DNA from: Acinetobacter sp. Ac_5812
GTDB lineage: Bacteria; Pseudomonadota; Gammaproteobacteria; Pseudomonadales; Moraxellaceae
Direction of reading: 5' to 3'
DNA length: 64,000 bases
Assembly: GCF_013072695.1 (NCBI RefSeq)
Contig: NZ_LXUK01000012.1
Coordinates: 546 to 64,545 of the forward strand
Numbering within the stretch: the first letter of the stretch is position 1; each line of letters opens with the position of its first letter. Shown here piece after piece: positions 53,184 through 63,921 of the stretch. Position numbers and translations under genes: made by a program. The notes below the pieces were generated by a model that saw nothing but the letters and a program-made list of their open reading frames with translations, made no database searches and was not told where the DNA came from.

Positions 53184-53990
53184 TTAGATCCGATCAGGCC
53201 GCCCAAACAATTCATTAAATGCTTGATCAGGGCGAGGTTGTTTCATAAAGCTTTCACCGACAAGGAAAGTATGAATATCATTGGCTTGCATCATGTCTAC
53301 ATCCGCAGGCGTGGCAATACCACTTTCAGTCACCAAGATACGGGAAGCAGGCAATAATTTCTTTAAACGTAATGACGTATTTAAATCAACATCAAAGGTT
53401 TTAAGATTGCGGTTATTCACACCCAAAATACATTGCTCAGAAAGTTTTAAAGCACGTTCTAACTCATATTCATCATGCACTTCAACCAACACATCCAACT
53501 GATGTTCAAATGCGGTTTTCGACATTTCTTCGAGTTGTTGGTCAGATAAACAAGCCACGATCAATAAAATACAATCTGCTTGTAGTGCACGTGCTTCAAC
53601 TACATTGTAAGGATCAATCAAAAAGTCTTTACGCAAAGCTGGTAGGGCACAATGCTGACGTGCAATCGCAATATTTTCGTCTGCGCCTTGGAAGAAATCC
53701 ACATCGGTTAATACCGATAAGCAAGCAGCACCTGCCTGCTCATACTGCTGGGCAATCTCCGCAGGATTAAAGTCTGCACGGATCACACCTTTAGACGGTG
53801 ATGCTTTTTTAATTTCAGCAATTACAGCAGGACGTTTGTGTTGTAAGGCATTGGCAAAACCACGAACAGGGGTGGCTTGTTTTGCCCACTGCTCAACATC
53901 ATGCAAGCTACGTTGTTTTAAACGTGCTGCAAGTTCCTCATGTTTGCGGTCAACAATTTTACCTAAAATGGTATTTTGAATATCGATCAT
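53184..53990 (-). CDS. trpC: Indole-3-glycerol phosphate synthase TrpC
   Basis: 268 residues, TIM barrel without a fused TrpF domain. Seen: AVIAEIKKASPSKGVIRADF, ACLSVLTDVDFFQGADE, LRKDFLIDPYNVVEARAL, LVEVHDEYELERAL, LGVNNRNLKTFDVDL and LVTESGIATPADV. Catalyses ring closure to indole-3-glycerol phosphate. Nine bases after trpD. Confidence 0.97.
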   Translation of the reverse strand: MIDIQNTILGKIVDRKHEELAARLKQRSLHDVEQWAKQATPVRGFANALQHKRPAVIAEIKKASPSKGVIRADFNPAEIAQQYEQAGAACLSVLTDVDFFQGADENIAIARQHCALPALRKDFLIDPYNVVEARALQADCILLIVACLSDQQLEEMSKTAFEHQLDVLVEVHDEYELERALKLSEQCILGVNNRNLKTFDVDLNTSLRLKKLLPASRILVTESGIATPADVDMMQANDIHTFLVGESFMKQPRPDQAFNELFGRPDRI

Positions 53991-53999
53991 GAGAAGTCC

Positions 54000-55055
54000 T
54001 TAATCTGCCTGATATTGTTTCAATGTCTTGGTAAATTCAGCCAAGATACTCATTTTTTCTAAGGCCTGTCCGCCGTAGAGAATATCTTGAGCCAGCTCAA
54101 CGGCTTGTTTATAGGTCTTGGTAATGCCTGCGACGTAAATGCCTGCACCTGCATTCAGCGCAATCATATTTGCGGCTTTTTCGCCTACGTCTGATTTGTC
54201 ACGACTTAAAGCATCTTTGATCAGTTTTAAGCTTTCTTCTGAACTATTCACCACTAAACCAGTGAGGGTTTGAGAGGCGATACCAACGTCTTCTGGGTTC
54301 AGCGTCCATTCGGTAACTTCGCCATCTTTAAGCTCAGCCACTGCGGTTGGCGCAGCTAGGCTAATTTCATCTAGGCCATCTTTAGAATGTACAACCAGTA
54401 CATGTACTGCACCGAGCTGTTTGAGTACTTCGGCAATCGGACGACACAATTCATCTGAGAATACGCCAATCACAAAACGATTTACGCCAGCCGGATTGGT
54501 CAAAGGGCCAAGTAAGTTAAAAATGCTGCGAATGCCCAATTCACGACGGGGTGCCACTGCATATTTCATGGCTTTATGATGATTTGGCGCAAACAGGAAA
54601 CCTACGCCCATTTCACGGATACAGCGTTCCGTTTGCTGCATGTCTAAATCAAGTTGAATGCCAATCTGTTCAAGCACGTCAGAAGAACCCGATTTGCTGG
54701 ATACACCGCGGTTACCATGTTTCGCAATGGTTGCTCCCGCAGCCGCAATCACAAAACTTGAAGCGGTTGAAACATTAAATAAGTTTTGACCATCACCACC
54801 TGTACCTACGATATCTACCAGATGAGGAATATCACTGACATCAATTTTAATCGCAAACTCACGCATGATACGTGCAGCAGCTGTAATTTCATCAATACTT
54901 TCACCCTTCATGCGTAAACCCATCATTAGCGCACCGATTTGAGCATCAGTGGCTTCACCTTGCATGATACTGCGCATGACATCTTCCATTTGTGGCTGGG
55001 TTAGATGGATGTTCTTGGTAATATTATTGAGTGCCTGTTGGATATTCATAGTCAT
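54000..55055 (-). CDS. trpD: Anthranilate phosphoribosyltransferase TrpD
   Basis: 351 residues. Motifs [37 protein letters not shown] and [20 protein letters not shown] are diagnostic. Transfers phosphoribose to anthranilate. Not fused to trpG. Heads the trpDC pair; the ATG at 55055 is used, with another ATG two codons in. Confidence 0.96.
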   Translation of the reverse strand: MTMNIQQALNNITKNIHLTQPQMEDVMRSIMQGEATDAQIGALMMGLRMKGESIDEITAAARIMREFAIKIDVSDIPHLVDIVGTGGDGQNLFNVSTASSFVIAAAGATIAKHGNRGVSSKSGSSDVLEQIGIQLDLDMQQTERCIREMGVGFLFAPNHHKAMKYAVAPRRELGIRSIFNLLGPLTNPAGVNRFVIGVFSDELCRPIAEVLKQLGAVHVLVVHSKDGLDEISLAAPTAVAELKDGEVTEWTLNPEDVGIASQTLTGLVVNSSEESLKLIKDALSRDKSDVGEKAANMIALNAGAGIYVAGITKTYKQAVELAQDILYGGQALEKMSILAEFTKTLKQYQAD

Positions 55056-55419
55056 GAGTTACAGCATTTAATGATTAAAAAATTTGGATGAAAGTGGTTG
55101 ATGATGAAGGATAGCTCAGCTTTTCGTGGGATGTACGCCACCCGCTAAAGGGCTATGTTAGCAGAAAATAACCCAAGATTTAGGTTGTGGCTAGAGAGTT
55201 TTTAAAATTTAACCCGTTTAAGTTGGTTGATAAATTTATGGTTGGGAGTGATTGAATGAAAAAGGTATTATTTTATGAGGGGTTTATTTGAGTTTTTATG
55301 ATAAATAATCAACCATTTGGTATATCTTAATCCGCCATATCTCTATAAAAAAATGTGTATAAATCAACTAAATAAAAGTGGATATATTAGGTCGGTCATA
55401 ATTTTATTCATTCATAAAT
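55056..55419. other. Divergent promoter region between trpD and the TonB receptor gene
   Basis: No ORF or repeat. A palindrome TGATAAATAATCA at 55299-55311 loosely resembles half of a Fur box but matches too poorly to call. No trp leader peptide rich in Trp codons was found ahead of trpD. Confidence 0.35.
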
Positions 55420-58152
55420 ATGTACCTAAATTACTTGAAATATCTTGGGGCTGTTAAAAACAAAGGTTGTTTTGTTTTTGTCTTTATTGCATGTCTTCAT
55501 CCATTAGAAACTCATGCTGAGACAAATATAGAACAGCCACAAATCGATGCGACATCGGATAAAGTGGTGCGTGTTGCAGTCACAGGCTCACGTATCTCCA
55601 AAGCGCAAAAAGATGGCCCAACCAGTGTAACGGTCATTACCGCAGCCGATATCGAAAAACACGGTTTTAGTAATGCTTTTGATGCCTTGAATAACTTGAC
55701 CCAAAACACAGGTTTTGTACAAGGAGCGGATTATGGCAATACCTTTACGCCTGCAGCCAATGCCATCAGTTTACGTGGTTTAGGGCCGAACCATACCTTA
55801 ACTTTAATTAACGGTCATCGAGTTGCAGATTATCCAGTGCCTTATGATGGCGCTGTGAATTTTGTCAATTTAGCCAATATTCCGACTGCAATTATTGACC
55901 GCATTGAAATCTTAAACGGAGGGGCTTCTGCGATTTACGGATCGGATGCGATTGCAGGTGTGGTCAATATCATCCTGAAAAAGAAAACCGATGGCACTCA
56001 ATTCAATATTAAGGCGGGTGGGACCAAAGAAGGTGGCGAAAATTTACGTTTACAACTGAGTGGTAGTAAAACACTGGACAAGCTCAATCTGGTTTATGGT
56101 GTTGAACTGAGTGGGCGTGAACCGATTTGGGCGGCTGATCGTGATTTTATGTCGAGCCGAACACGTCGAGGGGAAAAGCCAGACACGATCGTTGGACGTA
56201 AAAATGCCAAGACAGGCCAGTATCTTTCAATTAATAGCTGTGAGGCATTTGATGATCTATTTAAAGGCTCAGTAACAAATATTGGCAAAGCGGGAGCAGA
56301 TAACTGTGCCAGTGGTTTGGCCCGACCGACCTATTGGACAGTACAGACTAAGAATCGCAGCCAAAATGGTTATCTCGGTTTAGATTATGAGCTGAATGAG
56401 AAAACCCAATTATTCGCAGATGTTTTGATCGGTGCCAATCAAATTGAAAATAATACCCGTGGTCCGACATGGACATCTTTAGGTGCAAGTAGTGGCTATT
56501 TCCTAAACCAAGACACGGGAAATTATGAAATTTGGAGTCGTCGTTTTGCACCAGAAGAACTCGGTGGTGTTGAACAAGCCAATAAAAAATGGAAAGAACT
56601 TTCCTCCAATTTGAACTTTGGTATCCGTGGCGATATAGGGGACAGTAGTTGGCGCTATGAAGCAGCCTATAATGGCTCGATTTATACCAGTCAATTACGT
56701 AAACAAGGGCTGGTTCGCTCGAATGTTGATGAATATTTCCTAGGTCAGCGACTGGGTGTAGACCAAGATGGTATTCCAATTTATTCCCCGCATTTAGACC
56801 GTATCAGTCGGCCACTGATCGCTAGTGAGTTTAGAAGCATTTCAGGCACAACTGAAGAAAATGACAAGTCTTGGGCACAGGGCTTAACTTTAAGTGCCAA
56901 TGGTGATGTGTTTGAATTGCCTGCAGGAACGGCCAAGCTTGCTGCGGTGGTAGAAATTGGACGCCAAGGTTTTACAATTAAACCCGATAAAGCGGTGGAA
57001 AATGGGGACTTCTATAATGCCACTTCCAGTGGTGAATATGGTGGGGCACGTACCCGTCAGGCATTGGGTACGGAATTATTCTTACCTTTAGCCAAGCCAC
57101 TCAATTTAACCTTATCTGGACGCTATGACCGCTATGCCTTATCCGATAACAGTATTGATAAATTCACCTTTGGTTCAGGCTTAGAATTTAGACCACATCC
57201 AACCTTATTGGTGCGAGGCAATTACGCCACCAGTTTTCGTGCACCAGATATGAATTATCTGTTTTTAAATAAACAAAGAGGGTATTTCCCAAGTACCACC
57301 GATTATTTACGTTGTAGCCAAACGGGACAAGCATTAGATAAATGTAGCTTTAAAGATTATTCGCCTGGCGCGAACTACACATTAACAGGCAACAAAGATT
57401 TAAAACCCGAAGAAGGTAAATCTTATGGTGCAGGCTTTGTGTGGTCTCCGAGTAATAAGTTTGATATCTCCGTCGACTACTGGGATATCAAAATTGATAA
57501 TCTAGTGACCAATCTCAGTCCAGATAAAATTTTACGTCAAGAAGCTGCTTGTCGCTTAGGAGCGCAAGATATCAATTCAGCACAATGTGTTGATGCATTG
57601 GCACGTGTAGAGCGTAATCCAGCAAATGCAGTGGTTGATCCAAATGTCATCAACAATATCAATATTGTTCCGATTAATGCAGCTTCAGATCATACTCGCG
57701 GGATTGATTTCACCAGCAAATGGCGCTGGAAAACAGAAAATGTAGGTAACTTCCTGTGGACGGTGAATTATAGTCGTGTGCTGGAACGTGAATATCAACA
57801 ATCAAAAGATGGCGAGAAAGATAATTATTTAAAAGACTTAACCATTCCAGATTGGAGAGACCGCTTGAATACCAGCCTGAGTTGGAGTCTCGGGGATTGG
57901 GCATCAACCGTATTGGTCAATCGCTATGGCAAAATTCCAAACGGTGATCAAACGACTTATCTAAGCCCAACCTATTTGGTCAATTGGAGTGGAACTTATC
58001 AAATTTCACCTAAGGCTTCTGCTTCAATCATTGTGAATAATCTATTTGACAAAGTGAAACGCGATGACACAGGTGGATGGCCTTATTATCCAGTAGGATC
58101 ATACTCACCAATCGGCCGTCAGGGTTGGCTGGAGTTCAATTATAAATTCTAA
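55420..58152 (+). CDS. TonB-dependent outer-membrane receptor
   Basis: 910 residues. Signal peptide region ending THAET, then a plug domain (VRVAVTGSRISKAQKDGPTS, ISLRGLGPNHTLTLINGHRV, GGASAIYGSDAIAGVVNIIL) and a large 22-strand barrel ending in Phe (WLEFNYKF). The plug is of the CirA/peptide-type class without an N-terminal signalling extension. The next gene, 80 bases on, encodes an exported aminopeptidase, so uptake of a peptide or peptide-borne compound is a reasonable guess. Ligand unknown. Confidence 0.9.
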   Translation: MYLNYLKYLGAVKNKGCFVFVFIACLHPLETHAETNIEQPQIDATSDKVVRVAVTGSRISKAQKDGPTSVTVITAADIEKHGFSNAFDALNNLTQNTGFVQGADYGNTFTPAANAISLRGLGPNHTLTLINGHRVADYPVPYDGAVNFVNLANIPTAIIDRIEILNGGASAIYGSDAIAGVVNIILKKKTDGTQFNIKAGGTKEGGENLRLQLSGSKTLDKLNLVYGVELSGREPIWAADRDFMSSRTRRGEKPDTIVGRKNAKTGQYLSINSCEAFDDLFKGSVTNIGKAGADNCASGLARPTYWTVQTKNRSQNGYLGLDYELNEKTQLFADVLIGANQIENNTRGPTWTSLGASSGYFLNQDTGNYEIWSRRFAPEELGGVEQANKKWKELSSNLNFGIRGDIGDSSWRYEAAYNGSIYTSQLRKQGLVRSNVDEYFLGQRLGVDQDGIPIYSPHLDRISRPLIASEFRSISGTTEENDKSWAQGLTLSANGDVFELPAGTAKLAAVVEIGRQGFTIKPDKAVENGDFYNATSSGEYGGARTRQALGTELFLPLAKPLNLTLSGRYDRYALSDNSIDKFTFGSGLEFRPHPTLLVRGNYATSFRAPDMNYLFLNKQRGYFPSTTDYLRCSQTGQALDKCSFKDYSPGANYTLTGNKDLKPEEGKSYGAGFVWSPSNKFDISVDYWDIKIDNLVTNLSPDKILRQEAACRLGAQDINSAQCVDALARVERNPANAVVDPNVINNINIVPINAASDHTRGIDFTSKWRWKTENVGNFLWTVNYSRVLEREYQQSKDGEKDNYLKDLTIPDWRDRLNTSLSWSLGDWASTVLVNRYGKIPNGDQTTYLSPTYLVNWSGTYQISPKASASIIVNNLFDKVKRDDTGGWPYYPVGSYSPIGRQGWLEFNYKF

Positions 58153-58232
58153 CAATGATGTGTGGATGCAGCGAAGTGGTACACCATTTGCTGCGTCTTT
58201 TTATTTTAAAAACTACAGAGGACAGATCTCCT

Positions 58233-60932
58233 ATGTTGGTCAAACCTTCATTTAAAAAACAATTGCTACTGACAACATTACTTTCATTATCTGCAACACA
58301 GATTTTTGCATCAAATAGCAATGAACAAATTCCAATCGGCAAATTACCTGAATGGGCCATACCTGAATCTTATGATTTAGATTTTAAAATTGATCCTGCA
58401 CAAAAAAGTTATACGGGTAAAACCACAATCCATTTAAAACTGACCCAAGCAACCGATTATGTTTGGATTCATGGTAAATCTTTATCGGTAAAAGACGCTA
58501 ACATCCTATCCGCAACTGGGCAGAAAACCACGGCCAAATATGAGCAAGCTTCGGAAGTCGATGGTGTCAGTCTGATTAAATTTGCTAAGACATTAGCTGC
58601 TGGGCAATACCGCTTAGTATTAGATTTCAATGCAGATTATGATCAACAACTGGATGGTATTTATAAAATTGAGTTTGAGGGTAAACCTTATGTTATGACT
58701 CAAATGGAAGCCATCAGTGCACGTCAATCTTTTCCATCATTTGATGAGCCCCGTTTTAAAACGCCATTTAATATTCGATTAACCATACCAAGTAAATATT
58801 CAGGTTTTGCCAATACCAATCAAGTCGCTGAACAGGCCGAAAAATCGGGTTGGAAAACCTTAAGCTTTGCACCGACTAAACCATTACCAACCTATCTATT
58901 AGCTTTGGCTGTTGGCCCTTGGCAAGTACAAAAAGGTCCTGATATTGGTGCGACTGAGTGGCGTAAACAGGCGATCAAATTACGCGGTCTGGCACCTGAT
59001 GGTAAGGCTGAGAAAATGCAGCATGCTTTGTCTGAAACCCCAGCGATTTTAAAAACATTAGAAGATTATTTTGCATTTGGCTATCCATTCGACAAATTGG
59101 ATTTGCTTGCTGCACCTGACTTTGCTGCTGGTGCGATGGAGAATCCCGGACTGATCACATTTAGAGATTACTTAATGTTGCTGGATAAAGACTCTCCCGT
59201 ATCTTTTGTACAGAGTTCATTTAATGTCAATGCACATGAATTAGCGCATCAATGGTTTGGGGATGTGGTGACCATGCCGTGGTGGGATGATCTGTGGTTG
59301 AATGAATCTTTTGCCACGTGGATGCAAAGTAAAATCACCCAACAATTACATCCTGAATTTAATGCTGACTTAGAACGTGTGGTCGATACTGCAGGTGCAA
59401 TGAAAAGCGATAGCTTGGTCAGTGTACGCCGTATCCGTCAGCCAATTTTAAGCAATGCCGATATTCAAACGGCTTTTGATGGCATTACCTACCAAAAAGG
59501 TGCAGCTGTTTTAAATATGTTTGAGAGCTATCTAGGCGAAGACAAATTCAAACAAGGCGTGCGTAATTACATTCACAAGCATCAATATGGCAGTGCTACT
59601 GCCAATGATTTAATTAGCTCCCTCGCAGAACAGTCTGGTCAAGCTGAGCGTTTTAGCAAAGCGGTGAAAAGTTTTATTGATCAACCGGGTGTACCGTTGC
59701 TGAATACTTCATTGCAGCAACAAGGTAATAAAGTCTTTTTAAATGTGAAACAAACACGCTATTTACCCGTTGGTTCTAAAGGCGATGCCAACAGTCTTTG
59801 GGGTGTGCCATTGTGCGTACGTTACGAAGTTCCAAATGCAGCGAGTAAAGTTCAATGTGAACTGGTTGATCAAGCCGAAGCCAAAATTGAACTCAAAGGT
59901 GCACGTATTAACAGTTGGTATATTCCAAATGCTGATGCGGCAGGCTATTACCAATTTAGTTTGCCTGAACCAGAACTTGCTCGTCTGACTGCCGCTACGG
60001 AGAAACTTTCCAATACTGAACAATTGGCCTATGCCTATGCTGTTTCAGCGGCATTTAACCATGGTGATATTAACCTTTTGGCGGTGGTGGATGTCGCCAA
60101 GAAGTTTGCGAACTCGAATAGCCGACAGATTAATACGGCATTGTTTCAGCAACTCAGCACAATCCAACGCCATGTGTTGAAGACGGAGGTAGAACGTGAG
60201 CATTTTAGAAAAGTGCTTGCGAATTTGTATCTACCTAAATTGAATCAATTGGGTTATGCGAGCAAAGCAGGTGAGTCTGCTGAGGATAGCTTGTGGCGGA
60301 GTGAGTTAGCCCAATTTCTTGCATTGGAAATTCAGGTACCAGAAGTTCGCCAAAAACTGTTAAAGCAATCCGATGTTTTATTTGAACAGACGCAACTGAA
60401 CTTTGCTCAGCTCACCCCAGAATTATTGCCAACGATTCTGGCAGTCCGTGTCCAAGAAAAAGGACAGCCTACATTTGACCGTTTAGTGGGGGAGTTACAA
60501 CGTATCACGCAGCCGACCCAACGTTTGGCGATTCTCACTGCTTTAGGTTCAGCAAATCAGGTGGAAACACGTCAGCAGGCACGTCAGCTCGTTTTAGACC
60601 CACGTGTGAAAGTCGGTGAAGTACGGACCGTGATTAACGCAATCAATAGCTATAGTGGTGAACAAGGTGGACTGTGGTCATGGTTTAAGACCAATCACGA
60701 TGCTGTGTTTGATCGTTTAGGCAAGTCTTCTGCTGGACGTTTCCCCGCATTGTTTAGTGGTGCAGCCTGTTCACAACAAGAAGCGACGCAGTTGAATGCC
60801 TTCTTTGCACCGAGAACCAAAGAGCTGGTCGGGGTTGAGCGGGGTTTAAATCAAACTAAAGAACGTATCCAACTCTGTGAGTCTTTAGTCGCGAAGCAAG
60901 ATGGTTCGCTTGTGCAACAGTTGAAGTTATAA
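58233..60932 (+). CDS. Exported M1 family aminopeptidase
   Basis: 899 residues from the ATG at 58233 (AGAGGA upstream); the longer frame from 58155 would put 26 unrelated residues before the signal peptide (ATQIFA). M1 zinc peptidase: GAMENPGLITF exopeptidase motif and HELAHQWFGD with the second Glu in LWLNESFATW. The C-terminal ERAP1-like helical domain follows. It trims N-terminal residues from peptides in the periplasm or outside. Probably co-transcribed with the receptor. Confidence 0.92.
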   Translation: MLVKPSFKKQLLLTTLLSLSATQIFASNSNEQIPIGKLPEWAIPESYDLDFKIDPAQKSYTGKTTIHLKLTQATDYVWIHGKSLSVKDANILSATGQKTTAKYEQASEVDGVSLIKFAKTLAAGQYRLVLDFNADYDQQLDGIYKIEFEGKPYVMTQMEAISARQSFPSFDEPRFKTPFNIRLTIPSKYSGFANTNQVAEQAEKSGWKTLSFAPTKPLPTYLLALAVGPWQVQKGPDIGATEWRKQAIKLRGLAPDGKAEKMQHALSETPAILKTLEDYFAFGYPFDKLDLLAAPDFAAGAMENPGLITFRDYLMLLDKDSPVSFVQSSFNVNAHELAHQWFGDVVTMPWWDDLWLNESFATWMQSKITQQLHPEFNADLERVVDTAGAMKSDSLVSVRRIRQPILSNADIQTAFDGITYQKGAAVLNMFESYLGEDKFKQGVRNYIHKHQYGSATANDLISSLAEQSGQAERFSKAVKSFIDQPGVPLLNTSLQQQGNKVFLNVKQTRYLPVGSKGDANSLWGVPLCVRYEVPNAASKVQCELVDQAEAKIELKGARINSWYIPNADAAGYYQFSLPEPELARLTAATEKLSNTEQLAYAYAVSAAFNHGDINLLAVVDVAKKFANSNSRQINTALFQQLSTIQRHVLKTEVEREHFRKVLANLYLPKLNQLGYASKAGESAEDSLWRSELAQFLALEIQVPEVRQKLLKQSDVLFEQTQLNFAQLTPELLPTILAVRVQEKGQPTFDRLVGELQRITQPTQRLAILTALGSANQVETRQQARQLVLDPRVKVGEVRTVINAINSYSGEQGGLWSWFKTNHDAVFDRLGKSSAGRFPALFSGAACSQQEATQLNAFFAPRTKELVGVERGLNQTKERIQLCESLVAKQDGSLVQQLKL

Positions 60933-60945
60933 TTGATTCAATCAT

Positions 60946-60978
60946 AAAAAAAGCCAACGATCATGCGTTGGCTTTTTT
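60946..60978. terminator. Bidirectional terminator between the aminopeptidase and tcyP
   Basis: AAAAAAGCCAACG / CGTTGGCTTTTTT around ATCATG. Confidence 0.92.
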
Positions 60979-60991
60979 ATTTTAATCTAGC

Positions 60992-62356
60992 TTAAGCATC
61001 ATTATCGGGTTGTGGATTTCTGACACCGAGTAATTGACTGGTCGCTGTGCCTGCAGTCATCGAACCGTTGACGTTTAAAGCAGTACGACCCATATCAATG
61101 AGTGGCTCAATTGAAATCAGTAACGCAACTAAAGTAATCGGTAAGCCCATGGCTGGGAGGACGATTAAAGCAGCAAAGGTTGCACCGCCACCAACGCCAG
61201 CAACACCGATCGAACTGAGGGTTACCACCACAACCAACTGCGCAATCCATAATGGATCCAACGGATTGATACCGACTGTTGGGGCAACCATCACCGCCAG
61301 CATTGCAGGGTATAAACCTGCACAACCATTTTGACCAATGGTTGCACCAAATGAAGCAGAAAAGCTGGCAATCCCTTCAGGCACACCCAATTGTTTGGTC
61401 TGTGCTTCGATATTGAGTGGAATACTGGCTGCACTTGAACGACTGGTAAATGCAAAAGTTAAAACAGGAAAAACTTTCTTGAAAAAGTCGATTGGATTGA
61501 CACGTACAAATAGCAAAATCAGTGCATGTACGAGGAACATAATTGCAAGGCCAAGATAAGAGGCAACTAAGAATTCGCCCAGTTTTACAATGTCAGCAAC
61601 ATTCGCCGTTGCCACCATTTTGGTCATGAGTGCCAATACACCATAAGGCGTAAATTGCATGACTAAACGGACAAGACTAATCACCAAAGCTTGCAGTGCT
61701 TCAATCCCGTGTCTGATTCTTTCACCATTGACGGTGTCTTTATCCATCAGTTTGAGCGCTGCAACACCTAAAAATGCAGAGAAAATCACCACACTGATGA
61801 TCGCTGTTGGGCGAACACCGGTTAAATCAGCAAATGGGTTTTGAGGGAATAGTGAAAGCAAGAGCTTTGGAACATCTAAATCTGTCACTTGTCCAATGTA
61901 TTGACTTTGAATGGTTGCTAGACGCGCCGCTTCTTTGGTGCCTTGTACTAGTCCTTCAGCGGTTAAGCCAAATAAATTGGTGATGCCTGCACCCACCAGT
62001 GCGGCAATTGCTGTGGTCGCTAACAAGATACCAATCACGAGTACACTGATTTTTCCAAGAGACGTGGTTTGGTGTAGTTTCACCACCGCACTTAGAATCG
62101 AGATGAAAATCAGTGGCATGATCACCATTTGTAATAGTTGTACATAACCATTACCCACAAGGTTGAACCATGCAACCGAGTGTTCAAGCACAGGGTTATC
62201 GCCGTAGATCGCTTTAAGGGCTAAACCGAAGAAGATACCAACCACCATACCGATCAGAACTTTTTTGGAGAGACTCCAGTCTTTTCGATAAGTAAAAAAC
62301 AATCCTGCCATGAGCAGGACAAAAACAATAATATTCAATAAAACCAAGGTATTCAC
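60992..62356 (-). CDS. tcyP: L-cystine symporter TcyP (YdjN)
   Basis: 454 residues of the dicarboxylate/amino acid:cation symporter family. Very close to E. coli TcyP along its length: [78 protein letters not shown] and [20 protein letters not shown] are shared with only minor changes. Imports cystine as a sulfur source. Stands alone, between a terminator and a 357-base gap before trpG. Confidence 0.93.
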   Translation of the reverse strand: MNTLVLLNIIVFVLLMAGLFFTYRKDWSLSKKVLIGMVVGIFFGLALKAIYGDNPVLEHSVAWFNLVGNGYVQLLQMVIMPLIFISILSAVVKLHQTTSLGKISVLVIGILLATTAIAALVGAGITNLFGLTAEGLVQGTKEAARLATIQSQYIGQVTDLDVPKLLLSLFPQNPFADLTGVRPTAIISVVIFSAFLGVAALKLMDKDTVNGERIRHGIEALQALVISLVRLVMQFTPYGVLALMTKMVATANVADIVKLGEFLVASYLGLAIMFLVHALILLFVRVNPIDFFKKVFPVLTFAFTSRSSAASIPLNIEAQTKQLGVPEGIASFSASFGATIGQNGCAGLYPAMLAVMVAPTVGINPLDPLWIAQLVVVVTLSSIGVAGVGGGATFAALIVLPAMGLPITLVALLISIEPLIDMGRTALNVNGSMTAGTATSQLLGVRNPQPDNDA

Positions 62357-62651
62357 AATAGGTTATCCTGATAGATCATTCAGGGGGAATGCTAAGAACA
62401 ATGACTTAGATTCTATCATCCAGCCGCCCTGAAACTTAATCATTCCTATGACTATAGTTAATCTAAAAAAGTAAAATGCAATCAGACAAAACAGAAATTG
62501 AGGATTGAACTTACTTTTTATAACGTGTGAAAAGTGGATTAATTATTGAAAAAGAATGACTTGTTTTTAAGTGTAAGTTTTCAGATTAAGTTTAATGCTG
62601 AAAATTTATACCGTGTGTATGAGTTATATATTGTTTTTATATGTTCAAAAT
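62357..62651. other. Gap between tcyP and the trpG terminator
   Basis: Holds the tcyP promoter region (minus strand). No ORF, repeat or RNA element is recognised. Confidence 0.35.
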
Positions 62652-62682
62652 AAAAACAGCCCATTGATTAAAAATGGGCTGT
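62652..62682 (-). terminator. Terminator of trpG
   Basis: Minus strand: ACAGCCCATT / AATGGGCTGT followed by TTTT. It shows trpG is a separate transcript. Confidence 0.88.
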
Positions 62683-62713
62683 CAGGATATTTGATGTAAT
62701 CAAATGCTCGTGT

Positions 62714-63298
62714 TTAAGCGTAAATATCCAAGAAGTTTTTGAAAATTTGATGACCATGTTCGCTCAAAATAGACTCAGGGTGAAATTGCACACCTTCCAC
62801 AGGCAGAGTTTTATGTTTCACACCCATAATTTCTTCAATCGTACCGTCTGCTTGATTGGTCCAACAGGTCACTTCTAAGCACTCTGGCAAAGTTTCTTGC
62901 TCAATCACCAATGAATGATAACGTGTTGCAGCAAAAGGTGATGGCAAGTTGCTAAAAATCCCTTTGTCACTATGATACATATCGGATAGGCGGCCATGCA
63001 TCACTGTTTTGGCGCGAATGATATGACCACCAAAGGCTTGTCCAATGGCTTGATGACCTAAGCAAACGCCAAGCAAAGGAATTTTGCCAGCAAAGTGATT
63101 GATGGCTGGAATAGAAATGCCTGCTTCACTTGGAGAGCATGGACCAGGGCCAATCACCAGATATTTCGGCTGCCATCGCTCAATATCCTCTAAAGTCACT
63201 TGATCATTACGAACAACTTTTACTTCTTGATTCAACTCGCCAAAGTATTGAACGATGTTGTAAGTAAATGAGTCATAGTTATCGACCATTAGAAGCAT
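62714..63298 (-). CDS. trpG: Anthranilate synthase glutaminase component TrpG
   Basis: 194 residues, class I glutamine amidotransferase: [27 protein letters not shown], nucleophile Cys in [15 protein letters not shown], and the His-Glu pair in [13 protein letters not shown]. Gives ammonia to TrpE; in Acinetobacter the same subunit is known to serve p-aminobenzoate synthesis too. No trpE lies next to it, and trpDC is 7.7 kb away with unrelated genes between. Confidence 0.95.
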   Translation of the reverse strand: MLLMVDNYDSFTYNIVQYFGELNQEVKVVRNDQVTLEDIERWQPKYLVIGPGPCSPSEAGISIPAINHFAGKIPLLGVCLGHQAIGQAFGGHIIRAKTVMHGRLSDMYHSDKGIFSNLPSPFAATRYHSLVIEQETLPECLEVTCWTNQADGTIEEIMGVKHKTLPVEGVQFHPESILSEHGHQIFKNFLDIYA

Positions 63299-63640
63299 TT
63301 TATATTCAACCTATTGATTATATTTAAGGTTTTAACAAATGAGTGCTGATATTGCTCACATTGTTACTCACTTTAAGAAAAATGGAGAATGATGGACCAC
63401 AATTCTTAGACGAATAATCATAGCAAAAACAAATAGCCAATGTTGAATATTTCGGAAATCTCAGCACTTAAATAAAGGGCCAATTTTGTTTATTGAAATG
63501 AGCAGGTAATTGATCATAAATTTTTGTAATTGAAACACTTGAGGAAAAAAACTGAAAGTGAATCGAAAGTCTAAATGAATTGATTGGAATGATGTTGAAA
63601 AGAATGATATAAAAAGCCAATTTACGCGAATAATAAAAGC
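63299..63640. other. AT-rich gap upstream of trpG
   Basis: No supported gene. The frame at 63461-63694 on the minus strand has no ribosome site and no recognisable domain. The trpG promoter must be here. Confidence 0.35.
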
Positions 63641-63647
63641 GTAATTG

Positions 63648-63692
63648 GCACTACATTGGTTCTTTGTTATATGTATTGCACCATTTTGGTTC
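63648..63692 (+). promoter_or_regulatory. Two NtrC-like enhancer sites upstream of glnA
   Basis: GCACTACATTGGTTC (63648-63662) and GCACCATTTTGGTTC (63678-63692) resemble the NtrC site GCACTAAAATGGTGC, the first at 12-13 of 15 positions. Their centres are 30 bases (about three helical turns) apart and roughly 180-210 bases before the sigma-54 start, close to the E. coli glnA arrangement. A perfect palindrome TGCATTTTAAAATGCA (63741-63756) lies nearby. Confidence 0.6.
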
Positions 63693-63838
63693 ATTATGTC
63701 TTTTTTAGGGACGAACTGAAATAGGAATGTTTAAATATGGTGCATTTTAAAATGCAGGCATTAAAGTAAGCATAGGACAGGGAGCTTAAAGCATTTTTTC
63801 TGCAAAGAATTTCAATGTTTTAGGTATGCTTTGAAATT

Positions 63839-63857
63839 GTTGGTATGATAATTGCTA
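63839..63857 (+). promoter_or_regulatory. Sigma-54 promoter of glnA
   Basis: TTGGTATGATAATTGCTAA: GG at -24 (63842-63843) and GC at -12 (63854-63855) with exactly ten bases between, matching TGGCACGN4TTGCW at all but two positions. Start of transcription near 63867, about 55 bases before glnA. Confidence 0.75.
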
Positions 63858-63921
63858 ATTATACACCAACAACTAACACGCACTTAACAAGTGCATAAAA
63901 ACTTCATTGGAGCAAATGAGC

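Noticed and set aside
55299..55311. Fur box before the TonB receptor gene
   Set aside because: Only a 13-base palindrome with partial match to the 19-base consensus; not enough to call.
63461..63694. Minus-strand ORF of 77 codons upstream of trpG
   Set aside because: No ribosome site, low-complexity aromatic-rich product, and it overlaps the NtrC-like sites.
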